Of a stretch of 64,000 bases of DNA, positions 19,300 through 28,809 are shown piece after piece. Source of the DNA: DATKPC01 sp035524275 (lineage in GTDB: Bacteria > Pseudomonadota > Gammaproteobacteria > Burkholderiales > Burkholderiaceae_F); the NCBI GenBank assembly GCA_035524275.1, contig DATKPC010000051.1, positions 1 to 64,000 of the forward strand, given 5' to 3'. How positions within the stretch are numbered: the first letter of the stretch is position 1; each line of letters begins with the position of its first letter. Both the position numbers and the translations under genes were made by a program. A model generated the notes under the pieces. That model saw only the letters and a program-made list of their open reading frames with translations, searched no databases and was not told the DNA's origin.

Positions 19300-20169
19300 A
19301 TGATCGAGCACGTGATATCGCAGCGGCGCCGCGACCTCGGCGGCTTCGAGGTCGGGCGGGTCCTGCCGGCTGCGCAACGGCGGATGATCGGGCCGTTCGT
19401 GTTCTTCGATCACGTCGGCCCGGTGACGTTTCCGGCCGGCATCCCGCGCACGCATGACGTGCGACCTCATCCGCATATCGGCCTGTCGACGATCACGTAC
19501 CTGTTCGAAGGCGAGATCATGCATCGCGACAGCGTCGGCTCGGAACTGGCCATCCGGCCGGGCGATGTCAACTGGATGACGGCCGGACGCGGCATCACGC
19601 ACTCGGAACGCTTCGAGCAGGCACGCCGCGCCGGCGGACCGATGCACGGCATCCAGGCTTGGGTCGGCCTGCCGCGGGAGGACGAGGACACGGAGCCCGC
19701 CTTTGTCCACTCGGCGGCGGCCGTGCTGCCGACGTACGAGTCGGACGGACTTTGGGCCCGGCTGATCGCCGGCGAGGCCCACGGCGCGCGCTCGCCGGTG
19801 CGCACGCATTCGCCGCTGTTCTACGTCCACTGGCAGCTCGCCGACGGTGCGCGTGCGCAACTCGAGGCACGCTATCCGCAGCGCGCGGCGTACATCGCGA
19901 CCGGCGCGGTCGAGGTCGGCGGCACGACCTATGGCGCCGGGCAGATGCTCGTTTTTGCCGCCGCGCATCCGATCGTCTTCACGGCGCGCGGCGCCGCCAC
20001 GCTGATGCTGCTGGGCGGCGAACCGATCGGGGAACGCTACATCGAGTGGAATTTCGTGTCGTCGTCGCGCGAGCGGATCGAACAGGCCAAGGCCGATTGG
20101 CGCGCGGGACGGATGCGCCTGCCGGTCCACGACGACCAGGAGTTCATTCCGCTGCCTGCCACGCCGTGA
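19300..20169 (+). CDS. Pirin family protein
   Basis: A 289-residue bicupin of pirin type. The N-terminal cupin carries the metal motif RPHPHIGLSTITYLFEGE with the later His in GRGITHSER, and the C-terminal cupin starts near SPLFYVHWQL. Bacterial pirins are often quercetinase-like dioxygenases or metabolic regulators; metal ligands are present here. GGAGG lies four bases upstream of the ATG. It is divergent from the HiPIP gene and has no operon partner on its strand before the MBL-fold gene. Confidence 0.92.
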   Translation: MIEHVISQRRRDLGGFEVGRVLPAAQRRMIGPFVFFDHVGPVTFPAGIPRTHDVRPHPHIGLSTITYLFEGEIMHRDSVGSELAIRPGDVNWMTAGRGITHSERFEQARRAGGPMHGIQAWVGLPREDEDTEPAFVHSAAAVLPTYESDGLWARLIAGEAHGARSPVRTHSPLFYVHWQLADGARAQLEARYPQRAAYIATGAVEVGGTTYGAGQMLVFAAAHPIVFTARGAATLMLLGGEPIGERYIEWNFVSSSRERIEQAKADWRAGRMRLPVHDDQEFIPLPATP

Positions 20170-20266
20170 CGGGCCGTGCGGCGCGAGCACGACGCGACGC
20201 GCCCCGAACGTCCCGGTACGATGCCGAGCGGCCGCGATCGCGGCCGATGACGAGGGAGCCCTGGGG

Positions 20267-21391
20267 ATGCGAGCTTTCGGAAGTCGGCCGGACGCGGAAC
20301 GCCTCGAGCGCATGCGCGCGTCGCCGGCGTGGGTCGGCGACCGGTTTCGCAACCTGCACCCGATTCCGCCCGGGCTGCGTGACGCCAGCGCCGCGATGCC
20401 GACCATCACCGATTTTCTGTTCGGCGGCGAGCGCCGCGTCCCCTCCGGCCCGCTGCCGTCGCTGAATCCCCTCGAGGCCTGGAGGAAGCCACCGGCGAGC
20501 GGCCTTCGCGCGACCTGGCTCGGGCATTCGACGGTGCTGATCGAGATCGGTGGCCTTCGGATCCTGACCGACCCGGTCTGGGGCCCACGCGCATCGCCGT
20601 CGCGTTTCGCCGGACCGAAGCGCTTCCAACCGGTGCCGGTCCGGTTGCGCGCGATGCCGCCCATCGATCTCGTCGTCGTGTCGCACGATCACTACGACCA
20701 TCTCGACTACCCGACGGTCTGCGAGCTGGCGCGCCGGCACGTCCCCTTCGTGACCTCGCTCGGCGTCGGGGCGCACCTGGAGGCGTGGGGCGTGCGGCCG
20801 CAGCACATCGTCGAACTGGACTGGTGGGAGTCGCACGCCGTGCCGGGCGCCGACGTCACGGTCACGGCGGCTCCGTCACAACATTTCTCAGGTCGCGGGC
20901 TGAAGGACCGCAACGCGACGCTCTGGTCCGCGATGGTGATCCGCTCGTCGCGGCACGCGGTCTTTTTCAGCGGCGATACCGGACTCACGTCCGAGTACGA
21001 GGTCATTCGAGAACGCCTCGGTCCGTTCGATCTCGTGATGCTGGAGGTCGGCGCCTACCACCCGGCGTGGGGCGACATCCACCTCGGGCCGGACAACGCG
21101 TTGAGGGCGCTCGCGATGTTGGGCGGCGGACCTTTCCTCCCGGTGCACTGGGGGACGTTCAGCCTCGCGATGCACGCCTGGGACCTGCCGGCCGAAGTGC
21201 TCTACGAATCGGCCGACAAGGCCGGCGTCCAGTTGCTGATGCCGCGGCTGGGCGAGCCGGCCGAGCCCGCTCATGGCGAGCGGGCGACGCCCTGGTGGCG
21301 GCTCGTCGACGCCGAATCGCCGGCGCCGCCGGCCACGCCGGATGCGACAGCCTCGCGCGTGCCGCGATCGATGCCCTGGCCGGTCGATTGA
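20267..21391 (+). CDS. MBL-fold metallo-hydrolase (NAPE-PLD-like)
   Basis: A 374-residue metallo-beta-lactamase-fold enzyme. The metal motif is VVSHDHYDHLD (HxHxDH), with further ligands in PSQHFSGRG, FSGDTGLTSE and the C-terminal PVHWGTFSLAMH. The layout, with WLGHSTVLIEIGG and DPVWGPRASP before the motif, is that of the N-acyl-phosphatidylethanolamine phospholipase D-like (RomA/UlaG-related) group. The substrate in bacteria is mostly unknown. No signal peptide is seen. It follows pirin by 97 bases with its own GAGGGAG site. Confidence 0.88.
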   Translation: MRAFGSRPDAERLERMRASPAWVGDRFRNLHPIPPGLRDASAAMPTITDFLFGGERRVPSGPLPSLNPLEAWRKPPASGLRATWLGHSTVLIEIGGLRILTDPVWGPRASPSRFAGPKRFQPVPVRLRAMPPIDLVVVSHDHYDHLDYPTVCELARRHVPFVTSLGVGAHLEAWGVRPQHIVELDWWESHAVPGADVTVTAAPSQHFSGRGLKDRNATLWSAMVIRSSRHAVFFSGDTGLTSEYEVIRERLGPFDLVMLEVGAYHPAWGDIHLGPDNALRALAMLGGGPFLPVHWGTFSLAMHAWDLPAEVLYESADKAGVQLLMPRLGEPAEPAHGERATPWWRLVDAESPAPPATPDATASRVPRSMPWPVD

Positions 21392-21621
21392 CCCCGGTCG
21401 ACTTCGTCGCGGTGGGGTTCGGACGCGCGGAAGTCACGCAATCCCGGCGTCGTCGCCCTCGATCCGGCCCATGCGGCGCACCAATTCCGTTGCCGAGCCC
21501 GATCCGGTGTTGGCGACCCGAATCATCCCTTACACTGGATGAGATAAGAGCAGCCGGCCACTAGCGAAGAGAACGGACGTTCAATAGGCAAAGCCGGACA
21601 TATTCACAAGGAGACAAGGTC

Positions 21622-23292
21622 ATGTCGATCACTGGCGCGACACCGGGGCGTGCTTCGCCCGACGAGGTCAAGGGGTTCCTGTCGAAGAAGCGAATCATCG
21701 CGGCCCCCGGGTTCAATCGCTGGCTGGTGCCGCCGGCGGCGCTGGCGATCCATCTGTGCATTGGGATGGCGTACGGCTTCTCGGTGTTCTGGTTGCCATT
21801 GTCCAAGGCGATCGGCATCAAGGAGCCGGTCAAGTGCGCCGCGGACGTCGGCTTCCTGCAGGAGCTGTTCGTCACGAATTGCGACTGGAAGATTTCGACG
21901 CTCGGCTGGATGTACACGCTGTTCTTCGTGCTGCTGGGCAGCTCCGCCGCGATCTGGGGCGGCTGGCTGGAGCACGAGGGGCCGCGCAAGGCCGGCGTCG
22001 TGGCCGCGTTGTGCTGGTGCGGCGGGATGCTGCTGTCGGCCGTCGGCGTGCACACGCACCAGTTCTGGCTGATGCTGCTCGGCTCCGGCGTCATCGGCGG
22101 GGTGGGCCTCGGCCTCGGCTATATCTCGCCGGTCAGCACGCTGATCAAGTGGTTCCCGGATCGTCGCGGCATGGCCACCGGGATGGCGATCATGGGCTTC
22201 GGGGGTGGCGCGATGATCGGCTCGCCGCTGGCCGCCGAGTTGATGAAACACTTCGCGACGCCGACGAACGTCGGCGTCGAGCAGACGTTCATCGTGATGG
22301 CCATCGTCTATTTCGTCTTCATGATGGGCGGAGCGCTGAGTTACCGCCTGCCGCCGACGGGCTGGTCGCCGGCGGGCTGGACGCCGCCCTCGACGCAGCA
22401 GGCGAACGTGATGATCACGCCGCACCACGTCCACGTGAAGAAGGTCTGGGGCATTCCGCAGTTCTGGCTCGTCTGGCTCGTGCTGACCATGAACGTCTCG
22501 GCCGGCATTGGCGTCATCGGGATGTCGAGCCCGATGCTGCAGGAAGTCTTCGGCGGCCATCTGATCGGCATCGAGAAGAAGTTCACGGAACTGGACAAGA
22601 CGCAGCTCACGGCGATCGCCGGCGTCGCGGCCGGGTTCACGGCGCTGCTGAGCCTCTTCAACATCGGGGGCCGGTTCTTCTGGGCCAGCATCTCCGACAA
22701 GCTGGGCCGCAAGATGACGTATTTCGTCTTCTTCGTGCTCGGCGGCCTGCTTTACGCGAGCGTTCCCGCGAGCGCGGGTGCCGGCAACGAGATGCTCTTC
22801 GTCGGTGCGTTCTGCATCATCCTGAGCATGTACGGCGGCGGTTTTGCGACGGTCCCGGCGTACCTGGCGGACCTGTTCGGCACGCAGATGGTCGGCGCGA
22901 TCCATGGCCGCCTGCTGACGGCCTGGGCCACCGCCGGAATCGTCGGTCCGGTCGTCGTCAATTACATGCGCGACTACCAGATCGGCCTCGGGCTCCCGCG
23001 CGAGCAGGTCTACAACCAGACGATGTACATCCTCGTCGGGATGCTGGTGATCGGGTTCATCGCGAACCTCCTCGTGCGGCCCGTCGCCGAAAAGCACTTC
23101 ATGACCGCCGCGGAACTGGAAGACGAAAAGCGCCTCTCGCACGACAAGGAAGTCTCCGAGGCGGTCGGATTCCGGACGATGACGTTCCATGGCAGCAACC
23201 CGGTGCTGGTGATTGCGGCGTGGTCGGCGGTCGGCATACCGCTCGCCTGGGGCGTCTACCGCACGATGGTCGCGGTCGCGAAGATCTTCTGA
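21622..23292 (+). CDS. OxlT-like MFS transporter (oxalate/formate antiporter family)
   Basis: A 556-residue major facilitator with about twelve hydrophobic segments and the OxlT-family segments HLCIGMAYGFSVFWLPLSK and GLGLGYISPVSTLIKWFPDRRGMATGMA, plus GGRFFWASISDKLGRK in the second half. AAGGAG precedes the ATG by eight bases. It is longer than OxlT (about 420 residues) because of an extracytoplasmic insertion between the first helices and a C-terminal extension. It could exchange carboxylates across the membrane. The formate dehydrogenase 4 kb away makes formate release from oxalate attractive, but no oxalyl-CoA decarboxylase is present in the window. Confidence 0.85.
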   Translation: MSITGATPGRASPDEVKGFLSKKRIIAAPGFNRWLVPPAALAIHLCIGMAYGFSVFWLPLSKAIGIKEPVKCAADVGFLQELFVTNCDWKISTLGWMYTLFFVLLGSSAAIWGGWLEHEGPRKAGVVAALCWCGGMLLSAVGVHTHQFWLMLLGSGVIGGVGLGLGYISPVSTLIKWFPDRRGMATGMAIMGFGGGAMIGSPLAAELMKHFATPTNVGVEQTFIVMAIVYFVFMMGGALSYRLPPTGWSPAGWTPPSTQQANVMITPHHVHVKKVWGIPQFWLVWLVLTMNVSAGIGVIGMSSPMLQEVFGGHLIGIEKKFTELDKTQLTAIAGVAAGFTALLSLFNIGGRFFWASISDKLGRKMTYFVFFVLGGLLYASVPASAGAGNEMLFVGAFCIILSMYGGGFATVPAYLADLFGTQMVGAIHGRLLTAWATAGIVGPVVVNYMRDYQIGLGLPREQVYNQTMYILVGMLVIGFIANLLVRPVAEKHFMTAAELEDEKRLSHDKEVSEAVGFRTMTFHGSNPVLVIAAWSAVGIPLAWGVYRTMVAVAKIF

Positions 23293-23359
23293 GCGCGGCG
23301 GCTCGTCGTCGGCAGCGGCACTGCGGTGCGGGCGTGGCGTCGCGCCAGGAGGGGTTCAC

Positions 23360-23830
23360 GTGAGCGGCAGCGACAGCGAAGCCTGGAAGCACGACGGCGT
23401 GCGCGTGATCCCGGGCGACCGGCTCGACCCGAATACCGCGCAGACGCCCGGGATGGATCGGCAGGCGGCGATCACGTTCGCGCGGGTCGGTGCTCGAAAG
23501 CTGTGGGCCGGCACGGTGCACATCCATCCGAACGCGAAGACCGGGGCGCACCACCACGGTCCGCTGGAGAGCGTGATCTACGTGGTCAAGGGTCACGCGC
23601 GGATGCGGTGGGGCGAGCGCCTGCAGTTCACGGCGGAGGCGGGCCCGGGCGACTTCATCTACGTGCCGCCCTTCGTTCCGCACCAGGAGATCAACGCCAG
23701 CCGCGCCGAGACGCTCGAGTGCGTTCTCGTGCGCAGTGACGGCGACGCGGTCGCGATCAACCTGGACATCGATCCGGCCGAGCCGCCGGAGGACGTCCCG
23801 TGGATCGATCCGACGCATCCTGCGGATTGA
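23360..23830 (+). CDS. Cupin domain protein
   Basis: A 156-residue single-cupin protein with cupin motif 1 AHHHGPLESVIYVVKG and motif 2 PGDFIYVPPFVPHQEIN, so metal ligands are present. The start is GTG at 23360 with AGGAGGGG six bases upstream; the longer frame overlaps the transporter gene. It lies 67 bases after the carrier and could share its transcript. Single cupins of this type include oxidoreductases and sugar or acid isomerases; no specific reaction can be assigned. Confidence 0.8.
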   Translation: MSGSDSEAWKHDGVRVIPGDRLDPNTAQTPGMDRQAAITFARVGARKLWAGTVHIHPNAKTGAHHHGPLESVIYVVKGHARMRWGERLQFTAEAGPGDFIYVPPFVPHQEINASRAETLECVLVRSDGDAVAINLDIDPAEPPEDVPWIDPTHPAD

Positions 23831-23955
23831 TGTCCGAAGCGACGAATTGCCGGTGGCTGGCGGGTTTTTTTCACGCCGCGAAACAGCGCCTCGTCCCTTA
23901 ACCTCGAAAAATGGCCGCCGGAGGAGCGCGGCCGGCCGATCGATCGAGGGACGCG

Positions 23956-25398
23956 GTGAACGAAGCGGTGGCGAGGCAGCGTGGGCTGAACGAGTACGAC
24001 AAGTCGGTCCTGTTCGGGATTGCGGCGGCGTTCGCGGCGGCAGGCATCTATGGCGCGATCTATGGCGCCATCGTGCTGGTCGCGGTGGTTGGCGGCGCGC
24101 TGGCCGCAGCGGCGCTGGTCGTGGCCCTGGTGTCGAAAGGGGGAACCGCGAGCCAGGTCGGCTTGCCCGTGATCGGGATGGCCGAGGTCGCGCTGCTGAT
24201 CCACGCGGCGCGCGGCCACGCGGAAGCGCATTTCGCGGTCTTTGCCTTCCTGGCGATCCTGGTCGCCTATCGGCGCGTGCTGCCGATCCTCGTCGGCGCC
24301 CTGGCGATCGCCGTCCACCACCTGAGCTTCAACTACTTCCAGCAGTGGGCCTGGGGGCCGGTCTGCTTCCTCGAACCGAGCCTGATGCGGGTCTTCGAGC
24401 ACGCCGCCTACGTGATCGTCGAGGCCATCGTGCTCGTTCACCTGGCGGTCCGCGCGCGCGGCGAATTCCAGGCGTCGGCGGAATTGGCCGACGTGGCGGC
24501 CGACATGGTGCGGCACGACGGCACGGTCGACCTCGCGATCGCGAAACGGAACATCGAGTCGCCGGTGGCCGCGGAACTCGCCGGCGCGCTGCGGCGCATC
24601 GGCGAGATGATCGGCCACGCGCGGATCGCCTCCGACGCGATCCGGGCTGAAGCCCGCGAGATCGCCACCTCGAACGAATCGCTGAACGAGCGGACGACCC
24701 GGGCCGCCGAGGGCCTGCAGCACATCGTCGCCGGGATCCAGGGCGTGTCCTCGGCGATGCGGGATACGTCGGACGTCGCGCGCAGCGCAACGCGGCTCGC
24801 CGACAGCGCGTCGAGCACCGCCGAGGAAGGCGGCAAGGCCGTCGGCCAGGTCATCAACAACATGACGCGGATCCAGCAGTCGAGCCAGAGGATCAACGAG
24901 ATCATCGGCGTCATCGACGGCATCGCCTTCCAGACCAACATCCTCGCGTTGAACGCCGCGGTCGAGGCGGCGCGGGCGGGCGAGCAGGGGCGCGGGTTCG
25001 CGGTCGTGGCGAGCGAAGTGCGGAGCCTCGCGAAGCGCAGCGCCGAGGCCGCGCGCGAGATCACGCACCTGATCACCGCGAGCGTGCAGCAGGTCGAGGA
25101 GGGCGGCGTCCTTGTCGCATCGGCCGGACAGACGATCGACCGGGTCGTCGCCCAGGTGCGCGAGGTCGCGGACTACATCCAGCAGATCATGCGGACCACC
25201 GCGGAGAACGTCGCCAGCTTCGAGCGGATCGACGGCGCGGTGGTCAACCTCGACAACGGCACGCAGCAGAATGCCGCGCTGGTCGAGAATCTCGCCGCCG
25301 CGACCGAATCGATGCGTGCGCAGGCCGAACAGTTGGCGACGTCGCTGAGGTACTTCCACGTCGACGACATCGCGACGCCGGTCCCGTCCGGCGGCTGA
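23956..25398 (+). CDS. Methyl-accepting chemotaxis protein with integral-membrane sensor
   Basis: A 480-residue receptor. The N-terminal ~165 residues form about six hydrophobic segments with almost no periplasmic loop and conserved histidines (HAARGHAEAHF, AVHHLSFNYFQQ), an embedded sensor unlike a ligand-binding periplasmic domain. There is no clear HAMP. The C-terminal half is a methyl-accepting signalling domain with hairpin tip IDGIAFQTNILALNAAVEAA and GRGFAVVASEVRSLAKRS. GTG at 23956 has GAGGG upstream; an in-frame ATG at 23911 is the alternative (495 residues). Such sensors probably read redox, heme or membrane-soluble cues; that is inference. Confidence 0.88.
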   Translation: MNEAVARQRGLNEYDKSVLFGIAAAFAAAGIYGAIYGAIVLVAVVGGALAAAALVVALVSKGGTASQVGLPVIGMAEVALLIHAARGHAEAHFAVFAFLAILVAYRRVLPILVGALAIAVHHLSFNYFQQWAWGPVCFLEPSLMRVFEHAAYVIVEAIVLVHLAVRARGEFQASAELADVAADMVRHDGTVDLAIAKRNIESPVAAELAGALRRIGEMIGHARIASDAIRAEAREIATSNESLNERTTRAAEGLQHIVAGIQGVSSAMRDTSDVARSATRLADSASSTAEEGGKAVGQVINNMTRIQQSSQRINEIIGVIDGIAFQTNILALNAAVEAARAGEQGRGFAVVASEVRSLAKRSAEAAREITHLITASVQQVEEGGVLVASAGQTIDRVVAQVREVADYIQQIMRTTAENVASFERIDGAVVNLDNGTQQNAALVENLAAATESMRAQAEQLATSLRYFHVDDIATPVPSGG

Positions 25399-25542
25399 GA
25401 TGCCGCTGGCGCGACGCGGGGCGCCGACGTAAGCCCCTGCGGCCCTATCGGCTTCGTCGTTTTCTCGGCGTGGCGTACGGCGTTCTCGCGGCCTCGGCCC
25501 TCCGGTACGATCAGCGCTCCCCACGCAAAGGCTCGCGAGCGC

Positions 25543-26268
25543 GTGTCGACCCGCCACACGATGACCCTCGACCGCGCGGCGACGCGTCGCGGCGGCATGC
25601 GGCGCGCGATCGTGCGCGGGCTGCGGATGGCCATGCTGAGCTACGCCGCGCTGCTGCCGATGCAGCGGCCGGCTGCGGCCGCGAGCGTGTCGTGCGACTT
25701 CCACGGCATCGGCGTCGGGGACGCCGCGACGCCGCAGGACATCATGGCGGCGTTCGGCATCGATCGATACCGGTTGAATCCGCCGGCGCCGCTGCCGGAC
25801 TATCGGCGCCAGCTGGCGCAGGAATATGGTGCCGCCGCCGCCGACGCCCTCGATCACTGGAGAATGGGCCCGGCCTGCGACGCATCGGCGTGCCGGATTC
25901 CCTATGGCGTGGTCATCGGTCCCGACCAGACGCCGGTCGGCGTCGTGGTCGCGTTGCGCGACGGGCACGTCGATGGGATCGACGTGTCGATCAGCCAGGC
26001 CTCGTGGGACGAACTGCAGCAACTGGCGCGCTCGACGTACGGTGACGACTGGCGCGTCGACGATGATCCGCAATTCGTCGTCGCCGACGCGGCGTCCGGC
26101 AATTCGGTGACCGTGCGCCGCGTCGACATGCGACATGCGACCGGTGGGACGAATCCGCGGACCCGGGATTCATGCGGCATCCGGGCGACGAACTACGACC
26201 TGCCGGTGATGCATCACGATCCCGCCGGGCCGTACCAGGCGCTGCTGTCGATCCGGCGTTCGCCGTAG
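25543..26268 (+). CDS. Exported hypothetical protein
   Basis: A 241-residue protein I do not recognise. After a basic N-terminus, residues about 28-50 (LRMAMLSYAALLPMQRPAAA) look like a signal sequence ending at AAAAS. The mature part has four or five Cys, including CDFHGIGVGDAATPQDIMAAFGI near the start (split here as a tolB/lipid-carrier-like repeat is not evident) and a pair at PACDASACRIP, suggesting periplasmic disulfides. The start is a GTG at 25543; ATG at 25561 or 25597 are alternatives. It is alone on its strand between the chemoreceptor and convergent mobA. Confidence 0.6.
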   Translation: MSTRHTMTLDRAATRRGGMRRAIVRGLRMAMLSYAALLPMQRPAAAASVSCDFHGIGVGDAATPQDIMAAFGIDRYRLNPPAPLPDYRRQLAQEYGAAAADALDHWRMGPACDASACRIPYGVVIGPDQTPVGVVVALRDGHVDGIDVSISQASWDELQQLARSTYGDDWRVDDDPQFVVADAASGNSVTVRRVDMRHATGGTNPRTRDSCGIRATNYDLPVMHHDPAGPYQALLSIRRSP

Positions 26269-26277
26269 GCCGGCCGT

Positions 26278-26883
26278 TCACGCCTCGCGCGGCATCTGCT
26301 CCAGCGTCCGCAATTCGTCGATCGTATTGGCATTGAAGAACGCCGCGGCGTCGTCGAACATCACATCGACGCAGCCGTTGCGCTGCAGCCAGGACTCGAT
26401 TCGGCGGCCACCCGCCGCGAGGAAGGCCGACAGGTCGGCGCCGAGCGACCGTCGCAACAGGCAGAACACCGACTGCCGCCGGCGTTGCCCCTCCTCGACC
26501 GTGACCGCGACCGCAGCCGGCGCGGCGCCTATCGCGCCCGCAAGTCGCGCGACCAGGTCGCGCGGGAATCGCGGCGTGTCGCATGGCACCGTCGCCAGCC
26601 ATTCGGTGTCGCAGTGCAGCAGACCCGCGAGGATGCCCGCGAGCGGGCCGGAGAATTCGCCGTCGGCGTCGGACCAGACCGGGACGCCGAGCTGCGCGTA
26701 CACGTCGAGGTGGCGATTCGCGTTGACGAGCAGCGGCCCGACCTGAGGGGCGAGGCGCCGCAACGCCAGCTCGACGAGCGATTCGCCATCGAGCCGTTGA
26801 AGTCCCTTGTCGACGCCCCCCATCCGGCTGCCGCGGCCGCCGGCCAGCACGATGCCGGTGATGTCGGGGGGAACGAGGTGCAT
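26278..26883 (-). CDS. mobA: Molybdenum cofactor guanylyltransferase MobA
   Basis: A 201-residue nucleotidyltransferase that transfers GMP from GTP to molybdopterin-Mo (or W), making the bis-MGD cofactor of formate dehydrogenase and DMSO-reductase-family enzymes. The N-terminal GTP motif is GIVLAGGRGSRMGGVDKGLQ, followed by VNANR, FSGPLAGILAGL and the metal motif TVPCDTPRFP. Start 26883 is preferred; a start at 26907 adds eight residues. It is divergent from the formate dehydrogenase operon it serves, with a 131-base gap. Length matches bacterial MobA. Confidence 0.93.
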   Translation of the reverse strand: MHLVPPDITGIVLAGGRGSRMGGVDKGLQRLDGESLVELALRRLAPQVGPLLVNANRHLDVYAQLGVPVWSDADGEFSGPLAGILAGLLHCDTEWLATVPCDTPRFPRDLVARLAGAIGAAPAAVAVTVEEGQRRRQSVFCLLRRSLGADLSAFLAAGGRRIESWLQRNGCVDVMFDDAAAFFNANTIDELRTLEQMPREA

Positions 26884-27014
26884 CGGGCGCGTCGACCTTG
26901 GTGACATGAGGCGAATTGCAGGCGACCGTCGATGCCGCGAAGCGGCGGCCGCCGGCATCGATATGATAGATTGGTCGCATCGAGCGCGTGCTCCGCGCCG
27001 CCACCGATCGATCG

Positions 27015-28808
27015 ATGACCGTGACGAGCCGCTCCACGACGACCGAGGCGATACCGATCGCCACGGAAGAGTCGCTACGACGCCAGCGGCGCCGCAACAG
27101 CAAGCTGAAGGGCCGGCAGCCGGACCCCGCGGCGATCGCCGACGTGCGACGACTGATCGGTGCCGGGCCGCATCGTCGCGACCTGCTGATCGAGAACCTG
27201 CACAAGCTCAACGACGCGTGGCGCGGCTTGCACGAGCGCCATCTTGTCGCGCTGGCGCGCGAGATGCAGATTCCGATGGCGGAGGTCTACGAGGTCGCGA
27301 CCTTCTATCACCATTTCGAAGTGCTCCGCGGTGACGACGCGCCGGCCGCGCTGACGGTGCGTGTCTGCGACGGACTGTCGTGCACGCTCGCTGGTGCGCA
27401 GGACCTGCTGCGGCGCCTGCCGTCGCTGCTCGGCCAGGACGTCCGCGTCGTCGCGGCGCCGTGCGTCGGTCGATGCGAGCAGGCTCCGGTCGCGGTCGTC
27501 GGCCAGGCGCCGGTGGCGCGCGCGGATGTCGCCGCGGTGCAGGGTGCCGTAGTCGCCGCCGAGGTCGAGCATCCGACGGCGCGCGACGACGCACAGTTCG
27601 ACGCCGCGGCGCAGGCGCCGGCGGCGATCACGACGCCGCTCGCCTCGATCGCGCCGGGCTACGTCGGCTACGACGCGTATCGCGCGCGCGGCGGCTATCG
27701 TCTCGCCGCCGCCGTGGCCTGCGGCGCGACGCCGCCGGATGCGGTGCTGAAGGCGATGTCGGATTCCGGGCTGCGCGGCTTGGGCGGCGCCGGGTTTCCG
27801 GCCGGTCGCAAATGGTCGATCGTGCGCGAGCAGCCGGCCCCGCGCGTGATGGCCGTCAACATCGACGAAGGCGAGCCCGGGACGTTCAAGGACCGAACCT
27901 ACCTGGAACGCGACCCGCACCGATTCCTCGAAGGCATGCTGGTCGCCGCCATCGTCGTGGGCATCGAGGCCTGCTATCTCTACCTGCGCGACGAGTACCA
28001 CGGTTGTCGCGCGATCCTCGCCGACGAGCTGGCGCGCTTGCAGTCCGATCCGCCGTTCCCGTTGCCGCGGCTCGAACTGCGGCGCGGCGCCGGCGCCTAT
28101 ATCTGCGGCGAGGAATCGGCGATGATCGAGAGCATCGAGGGCAAGCGCGGCGAGCCGCGGATGCGCCCACCGTACATCGCGCAGATCGGCCTGTTCGGCC
28201 GGCCGACGCTCGAGCACAACCTCGAGACGCTGTATTGGGTCCGCGACATCGTCGAGCGCGGCGCGGCGTGGTTCGCCGGCTTCGGTCGCCACGGGCGCCA
28301 CGGGCTGCGCTCGTACAGTGTCAGCGGCCGCGTCCGCGAGCCGGGCGTGAAGCTCGCCCCCGCAGGCATCACGCTGCGCGAACTGGTCGACGAGTTCTGC
28401 GGCGGCATGGCCGACGGCCATGAGCTGTACGCCTACCTGCCGGGCGGCGCCTCCGGCGGCATCCTGCCGGCGCGCCTCGCCGACGTGCCGCTCGACTTCG
28501 ACACGTTGCAGCCGCACGGCTGCTTCATCGGGTCGGCCGCCGTCATCGTGCTGGGCCGGCACGATCGCGCGCGCGATGCCGCGCTCAACATGATGCGGTT
28601 CTTCGAGCATGAAAGCTGCGGCCAGTGCACGCCATGCCGCGTCGGGACGCGCAAGGCCGCGACCCTGATGGAAGCGGCGAGCTGGGACCACGCGACGCTC
28701 GAGGATCTCAACCGCGTGATGGTCGACGCCTCGATCTGCGGCCTCGGCCAGGCGGCGCCGAATCCGGTCCGCAGCGTGCAGAAGTATTTTCCGGACGAGG
28801 TGGCCTGA
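27015..28808 (+). CDS. NAD-dependent formate dehydrogenase, NuoE-NuoF fused beta subunit
   Basis: A 597-residue fusion. Residues about 35-165 are a NuoE/FdsG-like thioredoxin fold with four [2Fe-2S] cysteines at 118, 123, 150 and 154. Residues about 200-597 are NuoF/FdsB-like, with NADH loop GLGGAGFPAGRKW, FMN region NIDEGEPGTFKDRTYLERD and the [4Fe-4S] site ESCGQCTPCRVGT plus SICGLG. It takes electrons from the catalytic subunit to NAD+. Most soluble Fds enzymes keep gamma and beta separate; this fused form resembles the beta subunit of Methylobacterium formate dehydrogenase 1. A GTG at 26988 is another possible start. The alpha gene begins one base after its stop. Confidence 0.92.
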   Translation: MTVTSRSTTTEAIPIATEESLRRQRRRNSKLKGRQPDPAAIADVRRLIGAGPHRRDLLIENLHKLNDAWRGLHERHLVALAREMQIPMAEVYEVATFYHHFEVLRGDDAPAALTVRVCDGLSCTLAGAQDLLRRLPSLLGQDVRVVAAPCVGRCEQAPVAVVGQAPVARADVAAVQGAVVAAEVEHPTARDDAQFDAAAQAPAAITTPLASIAPGYVGYDAYRARGGYRLAAAVACGATPPDAVLKAMSDSGLRGLGGAGFPAGRKWSIVREQPAPRVMAVNIDEGEPGTFKDRTYLERDPHRFLEGMLVAAIVVGIEACYLYLRDEYHGCRAILADELARLQSDPPFPLPRLELRRGAGAYICGEESAMIESIEGKRGEPRMRPPYIAQIGLFGRPTLEHNLETLYWVRDIVERGAAWFAGFGRHGRHGLRSYSVSGRVREPGVKLAPAGITLRELVDEFCGGMADGHELYAYLPGGASGGILPARLADVPLDFDTLQPHGCFIGSAAVIVLGRHDRARDAALNMMRFFEHESCGQCTPCRVGTRKAATLMEAASWDHATLEDLNRVMVDASICGLGQAAPNPVRSVQKYFPDEVA

Positions 28809-28809
28809 A

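Noticed and set aside
26958..26985. Possible ModE box upstream of the formate dehydrogenase operon
   Set aside because: The left half partly matches (ATCGATAT) but the right half matches at only a few positions, far below the site at 32678.
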